Part shown: positions 1 to 7,461 of the stretch, one piece after another
Position numbering within the stretch: position 1 is the stretch's first letter
Layout: every line of letters begins with the position of its first letter
Source: Bdellovibrio bacteriovorus
GTDB lineage: Bacteria > Bdellovibrionota > Bdellovibrionia > Bdellovibrionales > Bdellovibrionaceae
DNA length: 64,000 bases
NCBI RefSeq assembly: GCF_001592735.1
Contig: NZ_LUKE01000001.1
Span: forward strand, 1,213,018 to 1,277,017
Direction: 5' to 3'
Made by a program: the position numbers and the translations under genes
Notes under the pieces: generated by a model
Told to the model about the DNA's origin: nothing
Seen by the model: only the letters and a program-made list of their open reading frames with translations
Database searches by the model: none

Positions 1-729
1 GATGTCGTAAAAATCATCCGGCGCTAGGCTTGAGGCTCGCGAAAGGCCCGCAATGAAATTCATGCGATCTCTTTGGTCTAAGTTAAATGTGACCATGAAT
101 TTTGAAAGCATGATGTAATTATAGGCCCCAAAGTCTCGACAACGTTGAAGGGCGTTATTCAACATCACCTTGGTGGCATTCTGAATGACTTTTGAAAAAG
201 CCTGATGGGCGGCGATAACGGGAGGTGTTTTAAAGAGTTGAACTCCGCTGTACGTTGCCATTTGCTTACAAGTATTTTCACCGGGGGGCATCGGCTTAAA
301 TGGAATATAGGTGATACAAAAAGCAGGAGCGTCTTGCATCTTTTTGAAGTCTGCATTGCTGGAGTAACCTTCCGCGTCCCCACCGCGACTGTTATCGATC
401 TGCTTGGTTTGTTTGTTAAATGGATGATTGTCCCACTCCCCCGCGCTTCCAATCATTCGATAACGCCAAGCTAATAATTTCCAGCTTTGACGAATTTGAT
501 AATTCACGTGAGCAATGGCGTTCATATTTTCTGCTTGCTTCATCGCGCCGTAATAGGCCGCAAGATCCACGGAATTTTGCAAGTTGATCTTGTGATGTAC
601 TAACAATCCGACGTTGATCACCATCGCAAAGAACAAAAATAGAATTTGAAATATCAACGCGACAAAAAGAGCCATCTGGCCTTTTTTATTGTTAACATTC
701 TGAAGAAAGGTGCTTTTTTTGTTCAACAT
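1..729 (-). CDS. TadE/TadG-like pilus-associated membrane protein, 3' part missing
   Basis: Open reading frame of 243 codons that runs off the left edge of the window. It starts at ATG 729 and reads MLNKKSTFLQNVNNKKGQMA, followed by a single hydrophobic segment at about residues 20-45 (ALFVALIFQILFLFFAMVIN). The pattern of a basic start, a GQMA-type entry to one transmembrane helix and then a helical stretch around NSVDLAAYYGAMKQAENMNA is typical of TadE/TadG-like pseudopilin-related proteins of Flp/Tad pili. The remainder would lie outside the membrane. No strong Shine-Dalgarno site is visible, only a purine run CGAGAG. Two T2SSF genes of the same general system lie near 48.2-49.3 kb. The family is inferred from topology and recalled motifs; the exact role is unknown. 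Confidence 0.6.
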   Translation of the reverse strand, partial: MLNKKSTFLQNVNNKKGQMALFVALIFQILFLFFAMVINVGLLVHHKINLQNSVDLAAYYGAMKQAENMNAIAHVNYQIRQSWKLLAWRYRMIGSAGEWDNHPFNKQTKQIDNSRGGDAEGYSSNADFKKMQDAPAFCITYIPFKPMPPGENTCKQMATYSGVQLFKTPPVIAAHQAFSKVIQNATKVMLNNALQRCRDFGAYNYIMLSKFMVTFNLDQRDRMNFIAGLSRASSLAPDDFYDI

Positions 730-850
730 CAGCGTTTTATTATTCTCTCGTAGGATGTGCTTTGAAGCAATAACTCGACCTCGAAAACTTTGACTTGTTC
801 TGGAATGAGATGACAGACTTTAGTATCTGATTCCGAAGGGAAACTCGACA

Positions 851-1753
851 ATGGTCCGATTTAAATTATTGATCCTTATCGTCCTTATAGCATTGCCTTC
901 GATCTCGCTGGCCGATGTTCTTTTTGAAGGCTATTCCAAAATCCTTTCCGGGGAAGATCATATCGGATATGTGATCAGCCGTTATGAGTTTGATTCCAAA
1001 AAGAAGCAATTTGTTTCCACGTACTTTCTTAAAACCGGCAAGGGTGCGGGTGAGTTGACCGAAAGCCTAAAGGCTTATGCTGACTCTGAATTGGCACCGA
1101 TCTCTTACGAGTACACATCGCTGACGGGTAAAGATACCAAAACTATTGATGCAAAGTTTAAAAACGGAAATTTAAGTGCGATCGTTACCACCAATGGAAA
1201 AACTTCGCGCATTGAAAAAAAAGTTCCTAAGGGAACTTTCCTTTCCACGTTCTTAGTTTACCTAATGCTAAAAAGTAAAGACGGCCTGAAATCAGAAACA
1301 AACTATGAATATCAGGCTATCGCCGAAGAAGACGGCGGCATCTACAAAGGCCAAGCCCTTGTTGGTAAAGAAGAAATGTTTAACGGATTTAAGGTTTTTA
1401 AAATCTTAAACACGTATAAAGACAGCAAATTCTTAAGTTACGTGAACGAGCGTGGCGAAGTCTTAGGAACAAATGCCTTAGGCCAAGCTATTTCCACAGA
1501 ACTTGTTGGCAAAGCGGGCGACGCCACCGCAAATCAGTCTGTAAGTGCAAACCTTTTAAAGACTTTATTTGGAGCCACACCGGCAGGCGAAGCCAATGTT
1601 ATTTTTAGAGCCAAAAAGCTCAACGACGCTGAAGCACAAGCAGCCCCGGCAACAAAACAACTTGGAGTGCCGCAAGGAACCCCTGGACAAAATATTCAGA
1701 TCAAAGCTCAACCAGGACAATCCGAAGAACCGAGCAAAGGAAAAGGCCGATGA
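851..1753 (+). CDS. Exported protein of unknown function
   Basis: A 300-residue protein with a clear signal peptide (MVRFKLLILIVLIALPSISLA, cleavage near residue 21-22) and therefore likely periplasmic. The body is rich in beta-type sequence. The last 50 or so residues are low-complexity Gln/Ala/Pro/Lys. I see no catalytic motif and do not recognise the family. It ends in an ATGA overlap with nagZ, so the two are probably cotranscribed and translationally coupled, hinting at an envelope role. AAGGG lies 11 bases before the ATG. Confidence 0.75.
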   Translation: MVRFKLLILIVLIALPSISLADVLFEGYSKILSGEDHIGYVISRYEFDSKKKQFVSTYFLKTGKGAGELTESLKAYADSELAPISYEYTSLTGKDTKTIDAKFKNGNLSAIVTTNGKTSRIEKKVPKGTFLSTFLVYLMLKSKDGLKSETNYEYQAIAEEDGGIYKGQALVGKEEMFNGFKVFKILNTYKDSKFLSYVNERGEVLGTNALGQAISTELVGKAGDATANQSVSANLLKTLFGATPAGEANVIFRAKKLNDAEAQAAPATKQLGVPQGTPGQNIQIKAQPGQSEEPSKGKGR

Positions 1754-2862
1754 GTATCAAGCACGTTATCGGGCAGCATTTTTTTATTGGCATCTCAGGT
1801 CACGCTCTGACGACTGATGAAAAGAAATTTATTGTTGAAAACAATATTGGTGGCATCTGTCTTTTTGGTCGCAACGTGGCAGATCCAAAACAAGTTCATG
1901 ACTTGTGTGCAGAAATTCAATCACTCCGTCATCGTCAAGCTGACAAGGTTCCATTATTTATTGGTATCGATATGGAAGGTGGCCGGGTTCATCGCCTAAA
2001 GGCCCCTTTCACTGTTTGGCCACCGGCTAAAAAACTTGGCGACCTTGATGCGCCCACAGTTTCTTTTCATTTTGCAAATCGCATGGGCCAAGAATTAAAG
2101 GCCGTGGGGATTAATTTAGATTTTGCCCCTTGCGTGGATGTATTCACGAATCCAGAAAATAAGGTCATCGGTGATCGTTCATTAAGTTCAGATCCCGAAA
2201 TCGTAGCAAAACATGCTTCGGCCCTGGTTCGTGGATACATCAAATCAGGCATCGTCACTTGCGCTAAACATTTCCCAGGCCACGGCAACACCTTGATTGA
2301 TAGCCATGAAGACTTGCCAGTTGAAAATTCCGATATGGCAAGACTTGAAGAAGTCGAACTTATTCCCTTCCGTCGCACGATCAAAGCACGTGTTGATATG
2401 ATCATGACTTCGCATATTAAGTTTCCGACGATCGATCCTGATTGGCCGGTGACCTTATCAGAAATCTTCGTCACTAAAATGATCCGTGAAGAGTTGCGTT
2501 ATCGCGGCCTCATCGTCACAGATGACTTAGGAATGAAGGCCATGACTAAACATTATGGCATCGACGAAGTCCCCGTGCGCGCTTTGCAAGCCGGTGTTGA
2601 TATGCTTCTTTACTGCAATGACCCTGAAGTTCCACCACAGGCCCTAGAAGCCGTTATCGGCGCCACGGCTCAAGGATCCCTGAGGGAAGAAAATTTGAAG
2701 GTTTCTTTCAACCGCATCATGGATTTGAAAAAACAAAAACTCGGAAATCCAGATCCACTACCGATGTCAGAGGTCTTGCAAATTGTAGGAAATGCGGAGC
2801 ACCTAAAAATGGCTTCGGCGATTTCTCACGGGCAAATTCCTGAAGGACTTTTGCCGGAATAG
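1750..2862 (+). CDS. nagZ: Beta-N-acetylglucosaminidase NagZ (GH3)
   Basis: A 370-residue glycoside hydrolase family 3 protein without a signal peptide. NagZ cleaves GlcNAc from anhydro-muropeptides during cytoplasmic peptidoglycan recycling. The family signature KHFPGHGNT is present, followed by DSHEDLP, which carries the catalytic Asp-His pair of the flexible loop. The later TDDLGMKAM motif holds the nucleophile Asp. The substrate-site element IDMEGGRVHRL is also intact. The length is close to the usual 330-360. The start overlaps the previous stop by four bases. For a predator that digests prey wall the enzyme could also process prey-derived fragments; that part is inference. Confidence 0.93.
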   Translation: MSIKHVIGQHFFIGISGHALTTDEKKFIVENNIGGICLFGRNVADPKQVHDLCAEIQSLRHRQADKVPLFIGIDMEGGRVHRLKAPFTVWPPAKKLGDLDAPTVSFHFANRMGQELKAVGINLDFAPCVDVFTNPENKVIGDRSLSSDPEIVAKHASALVRGYIKSGIVTCAKHFPGHGNTLIDSHEDLPVENSDMARLEEVELIPFRRTIKARVDMIMTSHIKFPTIDPDWPVTLSEIFVTKMIREELRYRGLIVTDDLGMKAMTKHYGIDEVPVRALQAGVDMLLYCNDPEVPPQALEAVIGATAQGSLREENLKVSFNRIMDLKKQKLGNPDPLPMSEVLQIVGNAEHLKMASAISHGQIPEGLLPE

Positions 2863-2867
2863 AGATT

Positions 2868-3506
2868 TCAATCCACAAAAATTTCAACGCGTTCTTTGCC
2901 TTTACCGGGATTGACGCGTTTAAGCTTAATTTTCCCTATCTCTTTGGTATTCGCCAGATGAGTTCCTCCACAGGGCACTTGCGAGAACTCTTCAATCTTC
3001 CAGAATCGCCTTTCGGATTCTTGGTCACTAAAATCGCTAATGATAGGTTGAGATGAATCAATAATCTTTTGCGCAGCTGCTTGAATGTCCGGAAGAATTT
3101 TTGAAATATTCTCGGGCCACTGAAAGTCAATTCTAGCTTTATCCTGCGCGATATGGGCGCCCACTTTTTCGGTATCCGGAAATTTTTGGCAAATAAGCTC
3201 AAGAACAAGTTCCGCCGCAAAATGAAGTCGCATTAGACGATGACGACGCTCCCAATTTATCTTGACGGTGACCTTATCCCCGATCTTTAAAGAGTGTTCG
3301 GGTTTAAGTGTGTAGACAATATCTTTGTTACGCTTTTCCGCCTTTAACACTTCAAAGCCAGCGATAGTTCCCGAATCACTTTCTTGACCGCCAGAAAATG
3401 CAAAAAAAATAGTTCGGTCTAACTGAATATCCGCACCATCGACTGAAGTCACATGTGCCACCGATTCTGTTTTATATGGATCCATCCAAAACTCTTTTAC
3501 AGTCAT
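2868..3506 (-). CDS. Alanyl-tRNA editing protein (AlaX type)
   Basis: A free-standing editing domain, 212 residues from ATG 3506, that would hydrolyse mischarged Ser- or Gly-tRNA(Ala). It has the SGGQ-type motif (AFSGGQESDSG), the RHRLMRLH helix and the C-terminal PCGGTH motif with Cys and His zinc ligands. The first zinc motif, usually HxxxH, reads HFAAE here, so one ligand is Glu in place of His. An ATG at 3539 in frame is possible but unlikely: a TATACT box sits six bases before ATG 3506 with TTGATT further upstream, suggesting a leaderless mRNA starting there. Convergent with nagZ, only five bases apart. Confidence 0.85.
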   Translation of the reverse strand: MTVKEFWMDPYKTESVAHVTSVDGADIQLDRTIFFAFSGGQESDSGTIAGFEVLKAEKRNKDIVYTLKPEHSLKIGDKVTVKINWERRHRLMRLHFAAELVLELICQKFPDTEKVGAHIAQDKARIDFQWPENISKILPDIQAAAQKIIDSSQPIISDFSDQESERRFWKIEEFSQVPCGGTHLANTKEIGKIKLKRVNPGKGKERVEIFVD

Positions 3507-3512
3507 ACATAG

Positions 3513-3543
3513 AGTATAGTGCGGGCAGGCCATGGCCAATCAA
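3513..3543 (-). promoter_or_regulatory. Candidate promoter of the AlaX gene
   Basis: On the minus strand, TTGATT (3543-3538), a 19-base spacer and TATACT (3518-3513). The -10 box ends six bases before ATG 3506, so transcription would start at or next to the A of the ATG. The spacer is longer than ideal, hence moderate confidence. Confidence 0.4.
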
Positions 3544-3551
3544 GAAACAAA

Positions 3552-3580
3552 TGGAAATAAGTTTTAAGGCGGTTTATATT
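3552..3580 (+). promoter_or_regulatory. Candidate promoter of leader peptide and cmlA-like gene
   Basis: TGGAAA (3552-3557), 17-base spacer, TATATT (3575-3580). The -10 box ends six bases before the leader-peptide ATG at 3587, so the transcript may begin at that ATG. The -35 element is a poor match (4 of 6). Confidence 0.4.
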
Positions 3581-3586
3581 CTTCCT

Positions 3587-3616
3587 ATGAGTGATTCACC
3601 ATCAGCAGACTATTAA
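3587..3616 (+). CDS. Nine-codon leader peptide of a phenicol-type translational attenuator
   Basis: ATG to TAA encoding MSDSPSADY, too short for ordinary gene calling. It precedes a CmlA-family exporter, and from memory the leader of transposon-borne cmlA is MSTSKNADK: five of nine positions agree (M, S, S, A, D). In those systems a phenicol stalls the ribosome near codon 8, with Ala one residue before the last added residue favouring the arrest; here Ala is codon 7 and Asp codon 8. The stop codon abuts the first arm of an inverted repeat at 3617, as expected for a stall-controlled attenuator. Confidence 0.65.
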   Translation: MSDSPSADY

Positions 3617-3699
3617 GCCGCAACAAATATCTTTATTAGTTGTTGCGGCACCGCCAGAATCTAATGGCAGCCGCTAAATGTAAACTTCCATTAGCGGAG
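3617..3699 (+). promoter_or_regulatory. Translational attenuator hairpins that mask the cmlA-like ribosome binding site
   Basis: Arm 1 GCCGCAACAA (3617-3626) pairs perfectly with arm 2 TTGTTGCGGC (3640-3649). Arm 3 CCGCTAA (3671-3677) pairs with arm 4 TTAGCGG (3691-3697), which contains the first bases of the GGAG ribosome binding site (3696-3699). GCGGC of arm 2 (3645-3649) can also pair with GCCGC (3670-3674) of arm 3, and CTAATGG (3661-3667) with CCATTAG (3688-3694). A ribosome stalled at the end of the leader would cover arm 1, free arm 2 to take arm 3, and expose arm 4. The pairings are read directly; the switching is inferred. Confidence 0.6.
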
Positions 3700-3709
3700 A
3701 TCTTTACTC

Positions 3710-4894
3710 ATGCCTATTCACAATCAAAATCGTGGTTGGAGCTATTCGCTTACAGCCTCACTTATTCTAATGGCTCCTTTTGACCTGCTAGCATCGCTGG
3801 CCATGGACATTTATTTACCCGTAATTTCAGAAATGCCAAAGATACTACAGACGTCGCCCCAAGCGATTCAACTGACATTGAGTCTTTACCTGATAGTTCT
3901 CGGTTTAGGTCAACTTGCCTTCGGACCCATGTCTGATCAAGTCGGCAGGCGCCCTGTTTTGCTATTTGGTGCATTTCTGTTTGCGGGCTCCTCGCTTTTA
4001 ATAAGCGTTCTTTCTTCAGCAAACTTGTTCATAGCCTTGCGCGTGCTTCAAGGGCTTGGCGCGTCTGCGATGTTAGTGGCGACGTTTGCCACTGTTCGCG
4101 ATGTTTACGGAGGACGGCCGGAATCGGCGCTTATTTACAGTCTGTTTAGTTCCATGCTCGCCTTTGTTCCGGCACTGGGCCCGATTGCTGGCGCCCTGAT
4201 CGCAAATCAATTTAGTTGGCGTGGGATTTTTATTTTTTTGGGAGTCGCGTCTTTCGCCGCAAGTCTTCATGCTTTCTTGCGGTGGCCGGAAACTCTCCTC
4301 ACTCCTTCTGTGCAGAAGCGTGTCTCATTTAAAGAGATACTGTCTCATCAACATTTTTGGACTTACACCGTTGGCTTCAGCGCGGCGATGGGAAGCTTTT
4401 TTGTTTTCTTCTCTACCGCTCCAAGGATTCTGATTGAACGACAAGGATTGAGTCAGACGGAATTTAGCTTCGCGTTTGCCAGTGTGGCCCTGGTGATGGT
4501 CATCTCAGCTCGTGGCGCAAAAAACTTCATCAACAGATGGAAAATACAAGGCTGTTTTAAGCGCGGATTGGGAGTTCTAATTCTAGGAGCAATAATTCTT
4601 GCTTTGATCGAGATGACTGTCGGGCAGAATCTCTGGACGGTCCTGGCATCAATGTCGTTGATCGCCTTTGGTATCGTGCTCACCGTCTCGGTCACTGCAA
4701 ATGGCGCGCTTGAACGCTTTGCTCATGTTGCCGGTTCCGCCACCGCTCTTTATTATTCGATCCAGAGCCTTATCGTCGGAACGGTTGGAACATTCTTTAT
4801 TATGATTCTTCCCGGCGACACGATTTGGCCCTTGGCTGCATTTTCTGCCCTTATGGCTTCAGTTTCGCTGGGACTTTTAAAAGGGACGAGGTAG
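3710..4894 (+). CDS. CmlA/FloR-type phenicol exporter (MFS, Bcr/CflA family)
   Basis: A 394-residue, roughly 12-helix major facilitator drug:H+ antiporter. The N-terminal stretch SPFDLLASLGMDMYLP of transposon CmlA, as I recall it, matches APFDLLASLAMDIYLP here, and further agreement runs through IQLTLSLYLIVLGLGQLAFG, the motif A element GPMSDQVGRRPVLL, LRVLQGLGASAMLV, GSFFVFFSTAP and HVAGSATALYYS. Homology therefore covers the whole length and not just the fold. It would pump chloramphenicol or related compounds from the cytoplasm. Translation is predicted to be controlled by the upstream leader and hairpins; GGAG lies ten bases before ATG. No transposase or integron site is nearby, so it looks chromosomal. 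Confidence 0.85.
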   Translation: MPIHNQNRGWSYSLTASLILMAPFDLLASLAMDIYLPVISEMPKILQTSPQAIQLTLSLYLIVLGLGQLAFGPMSDQVGRRPVLLFGAFLFAGSSLLISVLSSANLFIALRVLQGLGASAMLVATFATVRDVYGGRPESALIYSLFSSMLAFVPALGPIAGALIANQFSWRGIFIFLGVASFAASLHAFLRWPETLLTPSVQKRVSFKEILSHQHFWTYTVGFSAAMGSFFVFFSTAPRILIERQGLSQTEFSFAFASVALVMVISARGAKNFINRWKIQGCFKRGLGVLILGAIILALIEMTVGQNLWTVLASMSLIAFGIVLTVSVTANGALERFAHVAGSATALYYSIQSLIVGTVGTFFIMILPGDTIWPLAAFSALMASVSLGLLKGTR

Positions 4895-4907
4895 CTTGAA
4901 GACGCTA

Positions 4908-4929
4908 GAGGCGGCCGAATGGTCGCCTC
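4908..4929 (+). terminator. Stem-loop downstream of the cmlA-like gene
   Basis: GAGGCGGCC, GAAT loop, GGTCGCCTC: nine pairs including one G-T. It follows the stop codon by 13 bases. There is no T-run after it, so it may be an mRNA-stabilising hairpin rather than an intrinsic terminator. Confidence 0.4.
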
Positions 4930-5068
4930 AATCTGCCGTCAATGGTCGGAACGCTCCTGAATTAAATACAATAGGCAACCCCTCAGATCGCACATAATCC
5001 GTCTAAATCACTGAATTTTTGGCCCAAGATTTGGATGTTTGTGCTGTTGCTAGCAGAAGGAGTTTTCC

Positions 5069-6394
5069 ATGGGCAATAACGATAAGAACTACAGTACCAG
5101 CGTTGCTGACTATGAACTATGGGCCCTGGCTCATCGTGAAAAAGAGCCTTCAAAAGCTCCTCGCTTTGTCACACTTTCTGCGGCGGCTCATCTTTCAGCC
5201 CTTATCGTGGTGGCTTTGTTTGCTACACCTTTAGTGAATGAAATTAAGCCTGAAACTATCACGATTGAAATCGAAGACGTTAACCCACCAATGGTTTCCA
5301 AGGGCCTTGATGTTCCCGCGACTCAAGGATCATCAGCACCGGTCACAGAAGAGCTGCCGAAGTTAGCCGAAAAAATTTCCGTCGACGATATCGTTGCTCC
5401 GACTGTTGCTGAAGTTCCAAAAGAACTGCCAGCGAAAGTCGTTGTCCCCCCTGCGCAAGCTTTGCCGGAAAAAGTGGTCGCCGCTAAAGCTCCGAAAGCC
5501 GCTGCTGCTAAGCCCGTAGCCGCCGCGAAATCCGTGGCACCAAAAACAAACTTCAAAGCTGTTCCAGCGACGATCGATGACATCGAAGCGCCGGAACTTG
5601 ATAAAGGTGATTTTGCTAAAACTCCCGTGGCGTCTGATGATTTGGGTGATGATCTAAATAATGACTTTGCCAAAGTAGATCAAAAAAATGCTGACGAATT
5701 AGAAAACGAAAAGCGCAACATGGATCACATGGCAGCGGCTTTAGCTTCAGAACAAGATGAGAGTTTAAAAGGCCTTGCGCAAGATAATGAAGAAGAACAA
5801 GAACGCTTAAATGCAGCTCAGGAAGCTCTTCGCCAAAAAAATGCTGATGCCGTTGCAGCAGCTTTAGCTTCTGAACAAGCCGAAGCAAATGCCGCTGCTC
5901 AACGTGAAGCAGCTCGCCAAGCAGCGGCTGCGAGAGAAGCGGCCGCTCGAAAAGCGCGGGCGGATGCTGAAGCGCAAGCCTTGGCTGGCCAAGGTGTAGG
6001 GCAAAATCAAGGAAAAGGGGCCGGCAATAATGGTGATCCTAACCAAGCAAGTGCAGCTTTAGCCGGAGCCCCCACTGGAATCAGAAGCCTAGATCAGCTT
6101 CGCCAAATGCCCGGCAACCCACGTCCTCAATATGATCGTGAAGAACGTCGTCGTGGGGATCAAGGTGAAGTCGCTTTTGCGGCATACATCAGCAAAGAAG
6201 GCGTTCCGACACAGTTCCGAATGATGAAATCAACGGGGTTTAGAAATTTGGACGGAAAAACCCTGGCCGCCCTTAAAAAATGGCGCTTTTATCCAGGACA
6301 AGAAGGTTGGGTCGAATTGCCGTTCCGCTGGGACCTTAAAGGTGGGGTTCAAGAAGACGGCGGATTGTTAAGACGCGCTGTTAGCAGTAACTAA
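5069..6394 (+). CDS. TonB-family energy transducer with a TolA-like helical middle
   Basis: A 441-residue inner-membrane-anchored periplasmic protein. Residues 1-35 are cytoplasmic, one membrane helix follows at about 36-56 (LSAAAHLSALIVVALFATPL), then a Pro/Ala/Lys/Val-rich section to about 175. A long charged Ala/Glu/Gln/Arg stretch at about 205-310 (for example AAAREAAARKARADAEAQA) should be a coiled coil as in TolA domain II. The C-terminal TonB domain at about 350-430 is recognisable by GEVAFAAYISKEGVPTQ and LDGKTLAALKKWRFYP. It would pass proton-motive force from an ExbBD or TolQR pair, not present here, to the outer membrane. A strong AAGGAG precedes the ATG; an intrinsic terminator follows. 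Confidence 0.8.
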   Translation: MGNNDKNYSTSVADYELWALAHREKEPSKAPRFVTLSAAAHLSALIVVALFATPLVNEIKPETITIEIEDVNPPMVSKGLDVPATQGSSAPVTEELPKLAEKISVDDIVAPTVAEVPKELPAKVVVPPAQALPEKVVAAKAPKAAAAKPVAAAKSVAPKTNFKAVPATIDDIEAPELDKGDFAKTPVASDDLGDDLNNDFAKVDQKNADELENEKRNMDHMAAALASEQDESLKGLAQDNEEEQERLNAAQEALRQKNADAVAAALASEQAEANAAAQREAARQAAAAREAAARKARADAEAQALAGQGVGQNQGKGAGNNGDPNQASAALAGAPTGIRSLDQLRQMPGNPRPQYDREERRRGDQGEVAFAAYISKEGVPTQFRMMKSTGFRNLDGKTLAALKKWRFYPGQEGWVELPFRWDLKGGVQEDGGLLRRAVSSN

Positions 6395-6423
6395 GTTTAA
6401 AAAATTAAAGTCTAAGAACAAAA

Positions 6424-6458
6424 AAAAGCCCACGGATGATCTCCGCGGGCTTTTAAGT
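6424..6458. terminator. Bidirectional intrinsic terminator
   Basis: A-run, GCCCACGGA, TGATC loop, TCCGCGGGC, TTTTAAG. It serves the TonB-like gene on the plus strand and, read on the minus strand, lies downstream of the 42-residue basic peptide gene. Confidence 0.8.
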
Positions 6459-6494
6459 TCTTGAAATAAGGGTAAAAACCCTAAATCAGCTTAA

Positions 6495-6623
6495 TTAGTC
6501 TTTGAAAAGAGCTTTAGCAGATTTAGTCGTACCTTTAGTACGTTGAGCGGCTTTACGTTTTTTACCGCTAGTAGTTTTTTTCTTTTCGCGAATGTACTCA
6601 GTTTTTTTCGTTTTAGAAGCCAT
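6495..6623 (-). CDS. 42-residue lysine-rich basic protein
   Basis: ATG at 6623 preceded by a near-perfect ribosome binding site, CGGAGGAAAA. The product is MASKTKKTEYIREKKKTTSG followed by KKRKAAQRTKGTTKSAKALF and KD. About one residue in three is Lys or Arg, and there is no acidic or hydrophobic core. This suggests a nucleic-acid-binding or ribosome-associated peptide; I cannot assign a family. It is followed on its strand by the terminator at 6424-6458, so it may be its own small transcript. The strong Shine-Dalgarno site and clean ending argue that it is real. Confidence 0.75.
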   Translation of the reverse strand: MASKTKKTEYIREKKKTTSGKKRKAAQRTKGTTKSAKALFKD

Positions 6624-6660
6624 TTTTCCTCCGAGGGTCTCTAACGGAACGAGTTAATTA

Positions 6661-7461
6661 TCAAAACGGAATCTCCAAGTCAACCGAATGGCGGTAATCT
6701 CCTGAGTTTTGTGGATTTCCCTGATAAGCGTAGTTTATAGCGAATTTAGGGCCTTTAAAGGCCAATCCCAGGGTTCCCAGGTCCCTTTGATCGTCCGTAT
6801 CACTGGAATAACCGACTCGTAAAATAAAGAAATCATTCAAGTAACTCTCAAGTCCGCCCATGAAAATCGACTCTGATGTGATATCGGCGCGAAAACGGAT
6901 CTTTGCCTCATAAATGTAATTAAATCCCGCGCCGACCGAAAATTTCTTCCGGAAGTTCTCAGGGATGTCCTTGTTCTCTCCAAAAACATTATAGGCCACC
7001 AGCCCCAGGCCGATGTGCGCTTTAGGTGTATACATCATCCCGATATCCCCATTGATTTGGCGATAAGAGTTTCCCGGAATTGTTTGTGTGTAGTAATGCC
7101 CCGTAACTCCTACCGACCACTTATCCTTCACGAAGTCAGAAAGAGCGAAAACAATGTCTTGTTCCTCAAGCTCCCCTTGAGGGACCTCTGACTTTTTTTG
7201 CAAAAATCCTAACGAAGCCGGCAAAACGCTCGCGGGAGAATTGTCAGTTAACGTGACGGCAAACTCATCTTTCGCAAACGAAGAATACAAAAACGATCCC
7301 CGCAAATGCACGAGTGTACTGGGGTTCAAGAAAACCGCATCACCGGCTTCCACCGCCGCACGTCCAGTTCCTCCGGTTGCAGAGGAGATTGAGGAATTAA
7401 AAACTTGGGCCGAGGCACTCAAGGCGATAAGATGAATTAAGAAAAACAAGGATGTTTTCAT
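6661..7461 (-). CDS. Outer-membrane beta-barrel protein, unknown function
   Basis: 266 residues from ATG 7461, beginning with a signal peptide (MKTSLFFLIHLIALSASA, cleavage near residue 18). The rest alternates polar and hydrophobic residues in strand-length runs and ends in SVDLEIPF, a terminal Phe that suits BAM recognition. Features such as AVEAGDAVFLNPSTLVHLRG recall the N-terminal region of FadL/PorV-like barrels. ATG 7461 is favoured over an in-frame ATG at 7503 because GAGG lies six bases before it and the signal peptide begins there. Its start codon shares bases with that of the divergent peptidase gene. Confidence 0.8.
   Translation of the reverse strand: MKTSLFFLIHLIALSASAQVFNSSISSATGGTGRAAVEAGDAVFLNPSTLVHLRGSFLYSSFAKDEFAVTLTDNSPASVLPASLGFLQKKSEVPQGELEEQDIVFALSDFVKDKWSVGVTGHYYTQTIPGNSYRQINGDIGMMYTPKAHIGLGLVAYNVFGENKDIPENFRKKFSVGAGFNYIYEAKIRFRADITSESIFMGGLESYLNDFFILRVGYSSDTDDQRDLGTLGLAFKGPKFAINYAYQGNPQNSGDYRHSVDLEIPF

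Noticed and set aside
3587-3709. Reading the hairpins before the exporter as a riboswitch or intrinsic terminator
   Set aside because: There is no T-run, and the presence of a leader peptide ending at the first arm fits translational attenuation better.
5323-5673. Antisense open frame of 116 codons in the TonB-like gene
   Set aside because: It arises from Ala/Pro/Lys codon bias in the sense strand and has no start signal.
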